This document shows, piece after piece, positions 23,708 to 33,638 of a DNA stretch of 64,000 nt (positions within the stretch are counted from its first letter, which is position 1; the number at the start of each line of letters is the position of its first letter). The notes beneath the pieces are model-generated. The model was given only the letters and a program-made list of their open reading frames with translations, ran no database searches and was not told the DNA's origin. The translations under genes and the position numbers were made by a program. The stretch is from Microbacterium sp. CSI-V. GTDB taxonomy: Bacteria; Actinomycetota; Actinomycetes; Actinomycetales; Microbacteriaceae. Location of the stretch: the NCBI RefSeq assembly GCF_001984105.1, contig NZ_MTQM01000008.1, positions 248,001-312,000 of the forward strand, in the 5' to 3' direction.

Positions 23708-24295
23708 TCAGCCGTAGATCTGCGCGGCGATGTCCGACAACCAGGCCCGCGCGTTGACGTTCACGGTCTCGAGGTAGATCCAGACGTCGTCACGCGCGAC
23801 GACGACGTCTTCGCTCGTGGCCGCGTCGCCGGGGCGCATGCAGTACTGCGCCCCGAAGTCCTGTGCCGCCTGGCACTGGTACCCCTCGGATGCCAGCTGC
23901 TGGAGGCCGGTCGAGACGTCGGCGTCGCTCGCGGTGCTGACGATGATCAGGACCGCCGCGGCTTCTTCCTGGATCCAGTTGCACGACAGCTTCGTGGTGG
24001 CGTTGGGGGGCGAGGGGCGGACGAACCCGTCGGCGTGCTGCGCGGTGAGGTTGCCGACGGTTTCGGCCCGGCTGCTTGCGGTGCCGAGGTCGTCGCAGGA
24101 TGCCGGGATGTTGGCCGCCGCGCTCGGAGGCGTCTCGGAAGCGGTGGGTGTCGGCGTCGGACTCGGCGTCGCGACCGTCACCGTCGGCGTCGCGGTCTCG
24201 GACGCGACGGGCGTCGCCTGTTCGGGTACGCATCCGGCCAGGCTCGCGATCGCCACCAGCGCGGCGACCGCGGCGACGCTTCTCCATCGACGCAT
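23708..24295 (-). CDS. Putative secreted lipoprotein
   Basis: A 195-residue protein with a lipoprotein signal peptide (MRRWRSVAAVAALVAIASLAGC, lipobox Cys22), a Thr/Pro/Ser-rich linker of about 40 residues, then a globular domain with four cysteines (ASCDDLG, LSCNWIQ, YQCQAAQ, AQYCMRP) likely forming two disulfides. No known function. ATG at 24293-24295 preceded by GAGAGGATC. Similar Thr-Pro linkers are common in mycelial and coryneform surface lipoproteins. Stands between nhaA and the cellobiose regulator without clear operon links. Confidence 0.75.
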   Translation of the reverse strand: MRRWRSVAAVAALVAIASLAGCVPEQATPVASETATPTVTVATPSPTPTPTASETPPSAAANIPASCDDLGTASSRAETVGNLTAQHADGFVRPSPPNATTKLSCNWIQEEAAAVLIIVSTASDADVSTGLQQLASEGYQCQAAQDFGAQYCMRPGDAATSEDVVVARDDVWIYLETVNVNARAWLSDIAAQIYG

Positions 24296-24399
24296 CGTCG
24301 ATCCTCTCGACACCGGCGCGGACTCGGGTATCCGCGCGCTCGATAGCGCTCACAGTATCGGCTGGCGCCGACGTCCGCCCGACCCGTCACCCGACGGGG

Positions 24400-25413
24400 T
24401 CAGGCGGATCCGCGCTCGATGATCTCCGTCGGCAGGATCGCGGTGTTCGCCGTCGCCCGGCCGGCGAGCACGTCGAGCAGCATCGTCGCCATCTGTCGCC
24501 CCTGGTCGCGCGAGGGTTGCCGCACGGTCGTGAGGGCGGGAACGAGCGAGGTCGCGACCGCAGAGTCGTCGAAGCCGATGATCGCGATGTCGCGACCCGG
24601 CTCGTGCCCCTGCTCGCGCAGAGCGGTGTACGCGCCGCGGGCCATGAGATCGCTCGCGACGAACAGCGCCTCGGGAAGATCGCCGGATGCCAGGATCCTC
24701 CGCATCGCGTCGGCGCCCCCGGCCTCGGTGAAGTCGCCGTCCTCCACCGCGACGGGCTCCAGTCCCGCCTCGGCGAGCACGTCGCGGAAGCCCTGCAGAC
24801 GGTCGATGCCGGCGGGCATGTCGGCGGGTCCGGCGACGGTCGCGATTCGGCGGTGGCCGCGGTCGATCAGGTAGCGGGTGGCATCCCGCCCGCCCCGGAC
24901 GTTGTCGACGTCGACGTAGTGGTCGGCGGGACGCACGCGCGCGGGGCGCCCGCCGAAGACCACGGGCACGGTGTCGGCCAGGCGGTCGACGAACGTGTCG
25001 CTGGTGTGGTGGGAGGCGACGATGGCACCGTCGACGCTGCCCCCGCGGAGGTAGCCGAGGGCTTTGGCGCTGGCGTCGTCGGTGGCGATGAGCATGTTCA
25101 TCACGTAGTCGGACTCGCCGATGACCTGCGAGATCCCGGCGACGATCGATCCGAAGAACGGGTCGCCGAAGAAGCGGTCGGTGTCTTCGGGGATGACCAG
25201 GGCGATCGCGCGCGTCTGCCGGCTGGCGAGCGAACGGGCCGCGCGGTTGGGGACGTACTGGAGCTCTTCTATCGCCCGGCGGACCGCTTCGAGCGCCGAC
25301 GGAGAGACGGCGGTCGAGCCGTTGACGACCCGGGACACGGTGGAGCGGGAGACACCCGCTCGAGCGGCGACTTCTTCGATGGTGGCGGCACCGCGCACGG
25401 GGGTCAGTGACAT
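24400..25413 (-). CDS. cebR: LacI-family repressor, CebR/CelR type
   Basis: A 337-residue LacI/GalR repressor. The helix-turn-helix is TIEEVAARAGVSRSTVSRVVNG with the hinge ALEAVRRAIEELQYVPNRAARSLA; the rest is a periplasmic-binding-like sensor domain. The operators in front of cebE in this window have the sequence known for CebR/CelR of Streptomyces and Thermobifida (TGGGAGCGCTCCCA), and the gene follows the cebEFG-bglC operon on the same strand, so cellobiose or cellotriose is the probable inducer. ATG with GGGAGGAG site. Confidence 0.87.
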   Translation of the reverse strand: MSLTPVRGAATIEEVAARAGVSRSTVSRVVNGSTAVSPSALEAVRRAIEELQYVPNRAARSLASRQTRAIALVIPEDTDRFFGDPFFGSIVAGISQVIGESDYVMNMLIATDDASAKALGYLRGGSVDGAIVASHHTSDTFVDRLADTVPVVFGGRPARVRPADHYVDVDNVRGGRDATRYLIDRGHRRIATVAGPADMPAGIDRLQGFRDVLAEAGLEPVAVEDGDFTEAGGADAMRRILASGDLPEALFVASDLMARGAYTALREQGHEPGRDIAIIGFDDSAVATSLVPALTTVRQPSRDQGRQMATMLLDVLAGRATANTAILPTEIIERGSA

Positions 25414-25557
25414 CGGGCTCCTCCCGGGATCAGCGACGCGACGGTGAGCCGGATCACTCCCGGCGACGTTGCGAGCGTACTCCTTCGCGCTGTCGCACAA
25501 CCCGCTCGGCGCGACCGAATGACGCGCCGAGCAGGTCGACGATGAGGGTGAAGTACG

Positions 25558-27030
25558 TCAGGCGGCAGGCAGCGCGTCGGCCGAAGCCGGCGCCACCAGC
25601 GCCCTCTCCGCGATCACCCGCGCGTACGCCAGGCCGGAGTCCTTCACGGAGCGCTCCTGCGTCGCGTAGTCGACGTGCACGATACCGAAACGCTTCTCGT
25701 AGCCCCAGGCCCACTCGAAGTTGTCGAGCAGCGACCAGTAGAAGTAGCCGCGGACGTCGATGCCCTTGTCGACGGCATCCAGGACGGCGGCGAGATGCGC
25801 CTCCACGAACTCCACGCGCTCGGAGTCGTGGACGCGCGTCTCGCCGTCCTCGGTCACGGGCACGTCGTCGTAGGCGGCACCGTTCTCGGTGATGTAGAGC
25901 GCGACACCGGCCTCGGCAGAGTACTCGGCGCTCACGCGCTCGAGCAGGCCGGTGAGGGCCTCGGGCTGCACCTCCCAGCCCATCGTGGTGCGGGGAAGGC
26001 CCCGCTCGTGCCAGTACAGGTTCTCGTGCGCGGGGAACGGCGACGCGATCGGGCGCACCGTGGGGGCGTCGCCCGCCGGCGGGTTGACCAGCGGCGGCCT
26101 GCCACCGACGTACTCGCCGTGGTAGTAGTTCACGCCGAGGGTGTCGATCGGGGTCGAGATGACGTCGAGGTCGCCCGGGCGCACGGCCTCCTGCCACTGC
26201 CGCACCGCGGCGGCATCCACGTTCCGGAAGTCCTGGATGATGTCGGCCGGGTAGCTGCCGCGGAACACCGGGTCGAGGAACCAGCGGTTGAACTGGCCGT
26301 CGATGCGGCGCGCGGCGTCGAGGTCGGCGGGGTCCGTGGGGTCGACGGCATCCGCCACGGTCAGGTTCAGCGTGAGCCCGAGGTTGAGCGAGGCGTCGCG
26401 GGCCCGGAGCTCGCGCACGGTCTGACCGTGCCCCAGGAGCAGGTGGTGCGCGGCGAGCATGCCCTCGGCCTGCGAGTAGTGTCCGGGCGCGTGGGCGCCG
26501 GCGGTGTAGCTGAGGAACGACGAGCACCACGGCTCGTTGAGCGTCGTCCACACGTTCACGCGGTCGCCCAGGGCGTCGTGCATGTCGAGCGCGTACTCGG
26601 TGAAGAGGTCGCTCGTCTCGCGGACGGTCCAGCCGCCGCGTTCCTGCAGGGCCTGGGGAAGATCCCAGTGGTACAGGGTCAGCCACGGGAGGATGCCGGC
26701 ATCCAGGAGCTCGTCGACGAGACGCTTGTAGAAGTCGACGCCCTTCGCGTTGAGCGCGCCACCGTCGGGACGCACGCGCGACCACGAGGTCGAGAAGCGG
26801 TAGGTCTGCAGGCCGAGGCTCTTCATGACCTGCACGTCGCCGGCGTAGCGGTGGTAGTGGTCGCACGCGACATCGCCGTTGTCGGCGTTGATCACCGCGT
26901 CGGGAACCCGGCTGAAGGCGTCCCAGATCGAGGCCGTGCGCCCGTCCTCGAACGCGGCCCCCTCGATCTGGTACGCGGCGGTCGCCGCACCGAAGAGGAA
27001 GCCCTCGGGAAAGGCTCGAGTGTGGGACAT
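25558..27030 (-). CDS. bglC: GH1 beta-glucosidase (BglC-like)
   Basis: A 490-residue glycoside hydrolase family 1 enzyme, full length. FLFGAATAAYQIEG opens the barrel; the acid/base Glu166 lies in TLNEPW and the nucleophile Glu382 in YITENGAAY; WSLLDNFEWAWGY forms the aglycone site. No signal peptide, so it cleaves imported cellobiose or short beta-glucosides inside the cell. Last gene of the cebEFG-bglC operon, 29 bases after cebG. Start at ATG 27028-27030 (AAGGAA site); the reading further upstream overlaps cebG and is not needed. Confidence 0.94.
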   Translation of the reverse strand: MSHTRAFPEGFLFGAATAAYQIEGAAFEDGRTASIWDAFSRVPDAVINADNGDVACDHYHRYAGDVQVMKSLGLQTYRFSTSWSRVRPDGGALNAKGVDFYKRLVDELLDAGILPWLTLYHWDLPQALQERGGWTVRETSDLFTEYALDMHDALGDRVNVWTTLNEPWCSSFLSYTAGAHAPGHYSQAEGMLAAHHLLLGHGQTVRELRARDASLNLGLTLNLTVADAVDPTDPADLDAARRIDGQFNRWFLDPVFRGSYPADIIQDFRNVDAAAVRQWQEAVRPGDLDVISTPIDTLGVNYYHGEYVGGRPPLVNPPAGDAPTVRPIASPFPAHENLYWHERGLPRTTMGWEVQPEALTGLLERVSAEYSAEAGVALYITENGAAYDDVPVTEDGETRVHDSERVEFVEAHLAAVLDAVDKGIDVRGYFYWSLLDNFEWAWGYEKRFGIVHVDYATQERSVKDSGLAYARVIAERALVAPASADALPAA

Positions 27031-27059
27031 GGATCGGGTTCCTTCCGTGGGCGCAAGCG

Positions 27060-27962
27060 TCATCCCTTGACCGCCCCTTGCATGATGCCACTGACCAGCT
27101 GCTTGCCCGCGAAGACGAACAGCAGCAGCAGCGGGATCGTCGACAGCAGCACGCCCGCGAGCACGATGGAGTAGTCGACGAAGTAGTTGGACTGCAGGAG
27201 CGACAACGCCACCGGCAGCGTCGGGTTCTGGCGGTCGAGCACGATGAACGGCCAGAAGAAGTTGTTCCACGCGCTCACGAATGTGAACAGCGCGAGCATC
27301 GCCGCGGCGGGCCGCGCCGCGGGCACCCCCACCGTGAGGAACGTGCGGAACGAGCTGGCACCATCGACGCGCGCCGCCTCGATCAGCTCGTCCGGCACCG
27401 CCTGGCGCAGGTACTGCGTCATCCAGAACACGCCGAACGCGCTGGTCAGCGCCGGAATGATGATCGCGCCGAGCTGCCCGGTCCACCCGAGCTCGCTGAA
27501 CAGGATGTACAGCGGCACGACGCCGAGCTGCGTCGGCACGGCCATCGTCGCCACGACGAAGACGAGCAGCCACGGTCCTCCGCGGAACTTCAGCTTCGCG
27601 AACGCCCACCCCGCGAGGGTGGAGAAGAAGACGACGGATGCCGCGATCAGACCCGAGCTGACGATGGAGTTCACCAGCGCCGGCCAGAAGTTGACCGCCG
27701 GGTCGCCCATGACGGACGCGGCATTGGCGAAGAAGTTGCCCCCGGGGATCCACGACCGGTTCGCGTCGCGGATGGTCGACGAATCGCCCGACCCGATCAG
27801 CAGCGACCAGTAGAAGGGGAACACGCTCGCGAGCAGCACCGCGCCGAGGGCGGTGTACACGAACCAGCCCGGGCGCGAGCCGCGCACCGCGCGGGGACGG
27901 CGCGGCTTCGCGGGCAGGTCGGGGTCGACGACGGCGACCGGGACGGCGTTGACGGCGGTCAT
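27060..27962 (-). CDS. cebG: Cellobiose-type ABC transporter permease CebG
   Basis: A 300-residue CUT1 permease of the MalG branch with six predicted helices. The EAA loop that docks the ATPase is ELIEAARVDGASSFRTFLTVGVP. It has a short Lys/Arg-rich N-terminal tail, as in CebG/MalG. The ATG overlaps the stop of cebF by four bases. No ATPase gene is in the operon; CebEFG of Streptomyces uses the shared MsiK ATPase encoded elsewhere, and the same is inferred here. Confidence 0.9.
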   Translation of the reverse strand: MTAVNAVPVAVVDPDLPAKPRRPRAVRGSRPGWFVYTALGAVLLASVFPFYWSLLIGSGDSSTIRDANRSWIPGGNFFANAASVMGDPAVNFWPALVNSIVSSGLIAASVVFFSTLAGWAFAKLKFRGGPWLLVFVVATMAVPTQLGVVPLYILFSELGWTGQLGAIIIPALTSAFGVFWMTQYLRQAVPDELIEAARVDGASSFRTFLTVGVPAARPAAAMLALFTFVSAWNNFFWPFIVLDRQNPTLPVALSLLQSNYFVDYSIVLAGVLLSTIPLLLLFVFAGKQLVSGIMQGAVKG

Positions 27963-29011
27963 CGGGCCGCCTCCTCTCGCTGGAGCTGCTTCTTCGCCGC
28001 GCGCGCCTGGGCGCGCAGCTCGCGGCGGGACCGCGTGTCGCGTCGGCCCTCGTCGCGCACGAGCGAGCGCGTGATGAACAGATTGACGACGCCGATGGCG
28101 AGGATGATGAGGAACAGGATCCACGCGAGCGCCGCCGCGCGTCCGAAGTTCCACTCCCCCCACCCGACGTTGTAGAGCCACAGCGTCACGGTCAGCCACT
28201 GGTTGTCGGCGCCGCCGGTGCCGTACTGGTCGTACATGCGCGGCTCGTCGAAGATCTGCAGGCCGCCGATGGTCGAGGTGATGATGACGAAGATCAGCGT
28301 CGGCTTCAGGCTCGGCATCGTGATCGAGAAGAACTGCCGGACCTTGCCGGCGCCGTCGACGGTCGCGGCCTCGTAGTACTCGCGGGGCACGGCCTGCATC
28401 GCGGCCAGAAGGATCAGGGTGTTGTACCCGGTCCAGCGGAAGTTCACCATCGTCGCGATCGCGATGTGGCTGGCGAAGGCATCCGAGTGCCACGGCACCG
28501 CGGGCAGGCCGAGGTTCTGCAGCGTGGTGTTCACGACGCCGTACTGGTCGCCGAACATGTTGCTGAAGATCAGGGCCACGGCCACGGGGGCCATGACGTA
28601 GGGGATGAGGACGCTCATGCGCCAGAAGGTCTTGGCGCGGATGTTCTGGTCGAGCATCGCGGCGATGAAGATCGCCAGGATCAGCTGCGGCACGCTCGAG
28701 AGCAGGAAGATGCTGAACGTGTTGCGCAGCGCGATCCAGAACTTCGGCTGGCTGAGCACCCACGCGTACTGGTCGAACCCGATGAACTGGCCCGAGTTGC
28801 GCACCAGGTCCCAATCCATGAACGAGATCACGGCGGTGTACGCGATCGGGAAGAGCCCGGTGACCGCGAACAGGACGAAGAACGGCGAGATGTAGAGGTA
28901 GGGCGAGAGCTTCAGGTCCCACGCGCTGCGGCGCTTGCTGAAGCCCACCCGCCGGGGCTCGCGCGCCCTCGGCGCCGCGGCCCCCGTGGGTCGTTCGAGT
29001 GTGCTGGTCAC
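27959..29011 (-). CDS. cebF: Cellobiose-type ABC transporter permease CebF
   Basis: A 350-residue CUT1 permease of the MalF branch with six predicted helices and the EAA loop YYEAATVDGAGKVRQFFSITMP. PYLYISPFFVLFAVTGLFPI starts the first helix. The GTG at 29009-29011 has GGAG upstream. Unusual is the long basic C-terminal tail (DTRSRRELRAQARAAKK). It is separated from the binding-protein gene by 151 bases holding two hairpins, which probably lower expression of the permeases relative to the binding protein. Confidence 0.9.
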   Translation of the reverse strand: MTSTLERPTGAAAPRAREPRRVGFSKRRSAWDLKLSPYLYISPFFVLFAVTGLFPIAYTAVISFMDWDLVRNSGQFIGFDQYAWVLSQPKFWIALRNTFSIFLLSSVPQLILAIFIAAMLDQNIRAKTFWRMSVLIPYVMAPVAVALIFSNMFGDQYGVVNTTLQNLGLPAVPWHSDAFASHIAIATMVNFRWTGYNTLILLAAMQAVPREYYEAATVDGAGKVRQFFSITMPSLKPTLIFVIITSTIGGLQIFDEPRMYDQYGTGGADNQWLTVTLWLYNVGWGEWNFGRAAALAWILFLIILAIGVVNLFITRSLVRDEGRRDTRSRRELRAQARAAKKQLQREEAAR

Positions 29012-29036
29012 GGTGTGTGCTCCGTTTCTGACGCGT

Positions 29037-29092
29037 GAGGGGTCAGAATCTGTCGCCTGCGACGGAGCCGAAGCGACAATTCTTGACCCCTC
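29037..29092 (-). other. Imperfect hairpin between cebE and cebF
   Basis: GAGGGGTCA...TGTCGC (29037-29056) pairs imperfectly with GCGACA...TGACCCCTC (29073-29092). It follows the larger GGATGCC hairpin in the transcript. Together they may protect the cebE mRNA end or act as partial terminator before the permease genes. Confidence 0.5.
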
Positions 29093-29113
29093 GCGCGAGA
29101 AGGGGATGGGCGA

Positions 29114-29152
29114 CGGATGCCAGGGGCGCGAAGCCGCGGCCCCTGGCATCCG
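29114..29152 (-). terminator. GGATGCC hairpin after cebE (attenuating terminator)
   Basis: Perfect 14-bp arms CGGATGCCAGGGGC / GCCCCTGGCATCCG with an 11-base loop, ten bases after the cebE stop. Located inside the operon between the binding protein and the permeases, so it likely acts as a processing or partial-termination signal. The stem again ends in the GGATGCC word. Confidence 0.65.
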
Positions 29153-29162
29153 TTCGCGGGGG

Positions 29163-30434
29163 TCAGGACAGGGCGTCGACCTCTGCCGCCCACTGCTTCC
29201 AGGAGTCGGTCGCGCTCTGCGTGCCGTCCTCGACACGGGTCAGCGCCTTCTGCATGGCGTCGTTGATCTGGAAGTAGAACTTCCCCTTGTAGGGCGAGAC
29301 CTTCACGGCCTGCGCACGCTCGGAGAGGATCTCCCCGACGGGTGCGTTGTTGAAGTACTCGTTGGTGTTGCTCAACAGCGAATCGGCCTTCAGCGCGTCC
29401 GTCTGGCTGGGGAACGTCCCGGCGCTCTCGAACGCCTTGACCTGCGTCTCGGGGTTCGTCAGCCAGTCGGCCAGCTCCTGCGCGGCCTCGACGTTCTTGC
29501 CGTTGGCGGGGACGGTCAGGTACGAGCCGCCCCAGTTGCCGGCGCCACCGGGGAAGACGTTGGCGATGTCCCAGCCCGTGACGTCGGGGGCGTTGCCCGA
29601 GATGACGCCGAGCATCCAGCCGGGGCAGAGCATCGTCGCGAACGCGCCGTTGGACAGACCCGCGAACCAGTCGTCGGACCACTGGCCGAGGTGCGCCGAC
29701 TGCGTGGCGCTGGCCGCGAGGACCTCGTCGTAGATCTTCTTGACCTCGGGGTTCTGGGTCGCGGTGATCTCGCCGCTGTCGGGGTTCTCGTACGCGGCCT
29801 CGACCTGGTTGATGGCGCCCTGGTAGGTGCCGCCGGCGGAGTCGAAGAACGCCTTCCCGGTCGCGGCGACGTACTTGTCACCCAGGGCGAAATAGGTGGA
29901 CCAGTCGCCCTCGAGGAGCTTGGCGACCTCGGCGCGATCGGTGGGCAGACCCGCCGCGGCGAACAGATCGGAGCGGTAGCAGACGCCTTCGGGTCCGATG
30001 TCGGTGCCGTAGCCGATGAGATTGCCTTCGGGGCTCGTCGCGGCCGTCACCTTGTAGTCGAGCCAGCGGCTCTTCAGGTCGTCGGGGACCGGGGCGAGGA
30101 GGTCGGCGTACTGCATGACCTCAGGCAGCCAGTCGACCTCGATCGCCTCGATGTCGGCGAGGCCGGTCTTGCCGAGCTTCTGGAAGTAGTTCTCGCGGGC
30201 CTCGTTGCTGGTCGCGGCCTTGTTGTGGACGATCTTCACGTTCGGGTGCGCGTCCATGTACTCCTGCAGGAGCGCGTCGGTGTACCCGAAGTCGTTGAAC
30301 GTGGCGACGGTGAGGGTGACCTCGCCGTCGGCCGATGCGGTGCCCCCGCCACCGGAGCAACCGGCGAGCACGAGGGCGGAGGTGGAGGCGACGGCCGCGA
30401 CGAGGGCGGCACGACGCAGGGCACGTGATTTCAC
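29163..30434 (-). CDS. cebE: Cellobiose-type solute-binding lipoprotein CebE
   Basis: A 423-residue CUT1 binding protein. The signal peptide ends in a lipobox (LVLAGC, then a Gly/Ser linker), so it is a lipid-anchored extracellular receptor. The body has the family 1 layout (VTLTVATFNDFGYTDALLQEYM; FFDSAGGTYQGAINQVE; FPGGAGNWGGSYLTVPA). GTG start at 30432-30434 with GAAGGAG upstream. First gene of the operon, directly behind three CebR operators. Ligand inferred as cellobiose or cellotriose from operator type and the bglC gene. Confidence 0.9.
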   Translation of the reverse strand: MKSRALRRAALVAAVASTSALVLAGCSGGGGTASADGEVTLTVATFNDFGYTDALLQEYMDAHPNVKIVHNKAATSNEARENYFQKLGKTGLADIEAIEVDWLPEVMQYADLLAPVPDDLKSRWLDYKVTAATSPEGNLIGYGTDIGPEGVCYRSDLFAAAGLPTDRAEVAKLLEGDWSTYFALGDKYVAATGKAFFDSAGGTYQGAINQVEAAYENPDSGEITATQNPEVKKIYDEVLAASATQSAHLGQWSDDWFAGLSNGAFATMLCPGWMLGVISGNAPDVTGWDIANVFPGGAGNWGGSYLTVPANGKNVEAAQELADWLTNPETQVKAFESAGTFPSQTDALKADSLLSNTNEYFNNAPVGEILSERAQAVKVSPYKGKFYFQINDAMQKALTRVEDGTQSATDSWKQWAAEVDALS

Positions 30435-30502
30435 AGAACACTCCTTCGTGGTGGGTGATGCGGTGTGCTCCTGTGCGCGGCGCCCCCTCGACCTCTGAAC
30501 CG

Positions 30503-30571
30503 TGGGAGCGCTCTCACCGATCCCGCATGACGTTATGGGATCGCTCCCAAAGTGTCAAGGGAGCGCTCCCA
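30503..30571 (-). promoter_or_regulatory. cebE promoter with three CebR operators
   Basis: Three copies of the CebR/CelR palindrome are present: TGGGAGCGCTCTCA (30503-30516), TGGGATCGCTCCCA (30536-30549) and AGGGAGCGCTCCCA (30558-30571). On the minus strand a -35 TTGACA (30553-30558) and a -10 TAACGT (30530-30535) with 17-bp spacing frame the middle site exactly, while the others lie beyond the -35 and after the start of transcription. Strong repression without cellobiose is the inferred outcome. Confidence 0.9.
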
Positions 30572-30684
30572 CACTCCGCCGCAGGACGCAATCCCTTGTC
30601 TCGACGGCGCAAGCCGGTGTCGGCGGCGGCATGGGACGGCCCCGTAGAATGGCATCCACTGCCCTTCCGACACCTGGAGCTGGA

Positions 30685-30929
30685 ATGCCCACCATCGTCG
30701 TCGACGTCATGCCCAAGGCCGAGCTTCTCGACCCGCAGGGGAAGGCCGTCGCCGGCGCCCTGTCGCGACTGGGCGAGAACCGCTTCTCCGACGTGCGGAT
30801 CGGCAAGCGCTTCGAGCTGACCGTCGAGGGCGAGGTCGACGAGGCCACGCTGGCCCGCGCCCGCGAGCTCGCCGACGAGATGCTCTCGAACGCCGTGATC
30901 GAGGACGTGGTGAACATCGAGGTCGTCGA

Positions 30930-30933
<4 letters not shown>
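30685..30933 (+). CDS. purS: Phosphoribosylformylglycinamidine synthase subunit PurS
   Basis: An 82-residue PurS protein ([50 protein letters not shown]). It bridges PurQ and PurL in the FGAM synthase complex. ATG at 30685 with a GGAG site, a TAGAAT box about 35 bases upstream. Its stop overlaps the purQ start (GTGA). The partner purL is not in the window. Confidence 0.95.
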
Positions 30934-31637
<704 letters not shown>

Positions 31638-31874
31638 CACCCCTCGCGGGTACCCGCCGTCCCACCTCCTGATCGTGCGCGATGCCGGCCGACTGACTAT
31701 CGTTCTTCCTACCGACGGTCGGAGAGCCCGGCGGCACGGTCGCGGCGGACCCGACATCGCCCGATCCACACCATTCGTTGCGCGTCGTACCGCAGCGATC
31801 GCCGACGCTCACCCGCACCGACGGACGGGGAGTCCGGTGCACGTCGACGCGTGCGCGGGCGGAGGGGGATCGTC
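31638..31874 (+). other. Intergenic region before the first LuxR-type gene
   Basis: 237 bases. A TATCGT at about 31698 could be a -10 box, followed by the 11-base palindrome CCGAC-G-GTCGG (31712-31722). If so, the regulator has an untranslated leader of about 150 bases, longer than usual here. No ORF with protein resemblance is present. Confidence 0.4.
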
Positions 31875-33311
31875 GTGGCAGAGGAAGCACCCGCGGGCGG
31901 GGACCTCTTGCGCGCGGCATCCGTCCAGACGCTGCTGCGACTGGAACCCGGGCACGGCCAGCCGATCGGGCGGCATCTGACCCTGCTCGCGGAGGTGGAC
32001 CCCGGGCCGGCACCCGCGACGTGGACCGACGCCCGCGCCGGCGTACTCTCGAGCGTCCTCGCCGCACGCGCTCGGCGGGACGCCCTCGGCGACGGCCTGG
32101 ACCTGATCCACCGCTACTTCGTCGACGGACGTCTCACCCGGCCGGCCTCCCTCTCGACGGCGGCCCGCTCGCGTCTGTACGCGAGCGTCAGCGAGTACTG
32201 CTCCGCGGTCGGATGGCCGCAGATCGCGGCGCGGTACGCCGCGGAGGCCCGGGAGTTCGCCGACACCGATGCGCAGCGATACCGCGCGCACAGCGTGCAC
32301 GCCCTCGCTCTCGCCCTCAACGCGGAATACGTCTCGGCCGCCGACGCCGTCCGCGAGGCGCATGCCCTGTTCGCTGCGCACGACTGGCACGACGACGACC
32401 TCTCGCACTGTCTCTTCCTCGGCGAAGCGATGCTCGCCCTCACCCGCGCCGACGCCGAGCGCCTCCGCCAGCTCGCCGACGGCTTGCAGCGCACACCGTC
32501 GGATCAGCCGTACTGGAACTTCGGTGCAGCGGTGATGCGTGTCGCCGCGCACTTCTTCGACCGCGATCTCGCGTCCGGCCTGGCCGAGAGCCGTCGTCTG
32601 CTGCACGCCTCCGATCGCGCCCGCAGCCCCCGCCTCGAGCGCGACCTCCTCCTCGGGATGCACGCCGACATGCTCGCCCTCCACGGCGAGTTCGACGAAG
32701 CCCTCGCGGTGCTGTCCACCGGCGTCACGCATCCCGGTCACGCCGTGTGCTTCCCGATGCAGCGCGCCGCGACGCTGCTGCTCACCGGTCGCGAACGCGA
32801 GGTGATCGAGTCGACGAACGCGTGCGTCGCCCTCCACGACGAGCACTGCCTGCGCACGCTCACGCCGCTGCTCACGCGCCGCGCGGTGGCGTTCCTGCGA
32901 CTGGGCAACGACCAGCGCGCGACGCAGAGCATGGAATCCGCCGTGGTGCTCATCGCCCAGACCGGCGGATCGCTCATGCCGTTCCTGATGATCCCGAGCT
33001 CGGACGCGGCACGACTCCTCGACCTCGTGGCCGGAGTCCGCGACGATCTGGGCGAGACCATCGACCGGCTGCGTTCCGCCCTCCCGGCCCTCGCCGCCCG
33101 CCAGGCCCTGTCCCCGGCCCTGACGCCGCTGACACCGACCGAACGGGAACTCGCGCACCTGTTGCGCACGACCCGGTCGGCGTCCGAGATCGCCCGGGCT
33201 CGCGGGGTCTCGGTGAACACCGTGAAGTCGCAGATGCGCTCGATCTACGGCAAGCTCGGCGTCTCCCGACGCGAAGAGGCCCTGCGGGTGCTGGAGTCCC
33301 GCCCCGACTGA
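31875..33311 (+). CDS. LuxR-type regulator with helical repeat sensor (paralogue 1)
   Basis: A 478-residue protein. The last 65 residues are a LuxR/GerE helix-turn-helix (LTPTERELAHLLRTTRSASEIA, GVSVNTVKSQMRSIYGKLGVS). The first 400 residues are almost all helical, with TPR-like periodicity (ALGDGLDLIHRYF, LYASVSEYCSAVGWPQIAARYA, HADMLALHGEFDEALAVL). There is no ATPase domain as in MalT/LAL proteins and no receiver. The GTG at 31875 follows GGAGGGGG. Its nearest relative is the next gene. Ligand and targets unknown. Confidence 0.85.
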   Translation: MAEEAPAGGDLLRAASVQTLLRLEPGHGQPIGRHLTLLAEVDPGPAPATWTDARAGVLSSVLAARARRDALGDGLDLIHRYFVDGRLTRPASLSTAARSRLYASVSEYCSAVGWPQIAARYAAEAREFADTDAQRYRAHSVHALALALNAEYVSAADAVREAHALFAAHDWHDDDLSHCLFLGEAMLALTRADAERLRQLADGLQRTPSDQPYWNFGAAVMRVAAHFFDRDLASGLAESRRLLHASDRARSPRLERDLLLGMHADMLALHGEFDEALAVLSTGVTHPGHAVCFPMQRAATLLLTGREREVIESTNACVALHDEHCLRTLTPLLTRRAVAFLRLGNDQRATQSMESAVVLIAQTGGSLMPFLMIPSSDAARLLDLVAGVRDDLGETIDRLRSALPALAARQALSPALTPLTPTERELAHLLRTTRSASEIARARGVSVNTVKSQMRSIYGKLGVSRREEALRVLESRPD

Positions 33312-33638
33312 GGGGCCTGCGAGGCGCCCGGGCGCGCGGAGACCAGCGACCCGTCACCGAGCAGGCTCTCCCGTGAGCTCGCCGCAGGCCACCCCTCCTC
33401 CCCCGCGCCGCTCAGCCGAGTTTCATCCGCTTCTCCGCCCCTCCCCGGGCGGAAGGCGGACATTTGTCCTATCCTCATGAATGGGACCGCTCCCCGGGGG
33501 CTGGCGGTTCCAGCGGCCGCTCGCGAACCCGAATCCGTGTCCGACCGCCCGTCCTGGGTGCCTGTCTATCCATGACGCGACCGTGGGGCGCACCGATGCG
33601 CCGCACGTAGGCGGTCGCGTTCGTGTCACGGAGGTCAC
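33312..33638 (+). other. Intergenic region between the two LuxR-type genes
   Basis: 327 bases without a gene. A GGACA-TT-TGTCC palindrome (33458-33469) directly precedes a possible -10 box TATCCT (33470-33475), about 165 bases before the start codon, so a regulated promoter with a long leader is likely. The leader contains a GC-rich inverted stretch around CCGCTCCCCGGGGG. A GGAGG ribosome site ends the region. Confidence 0.45.
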
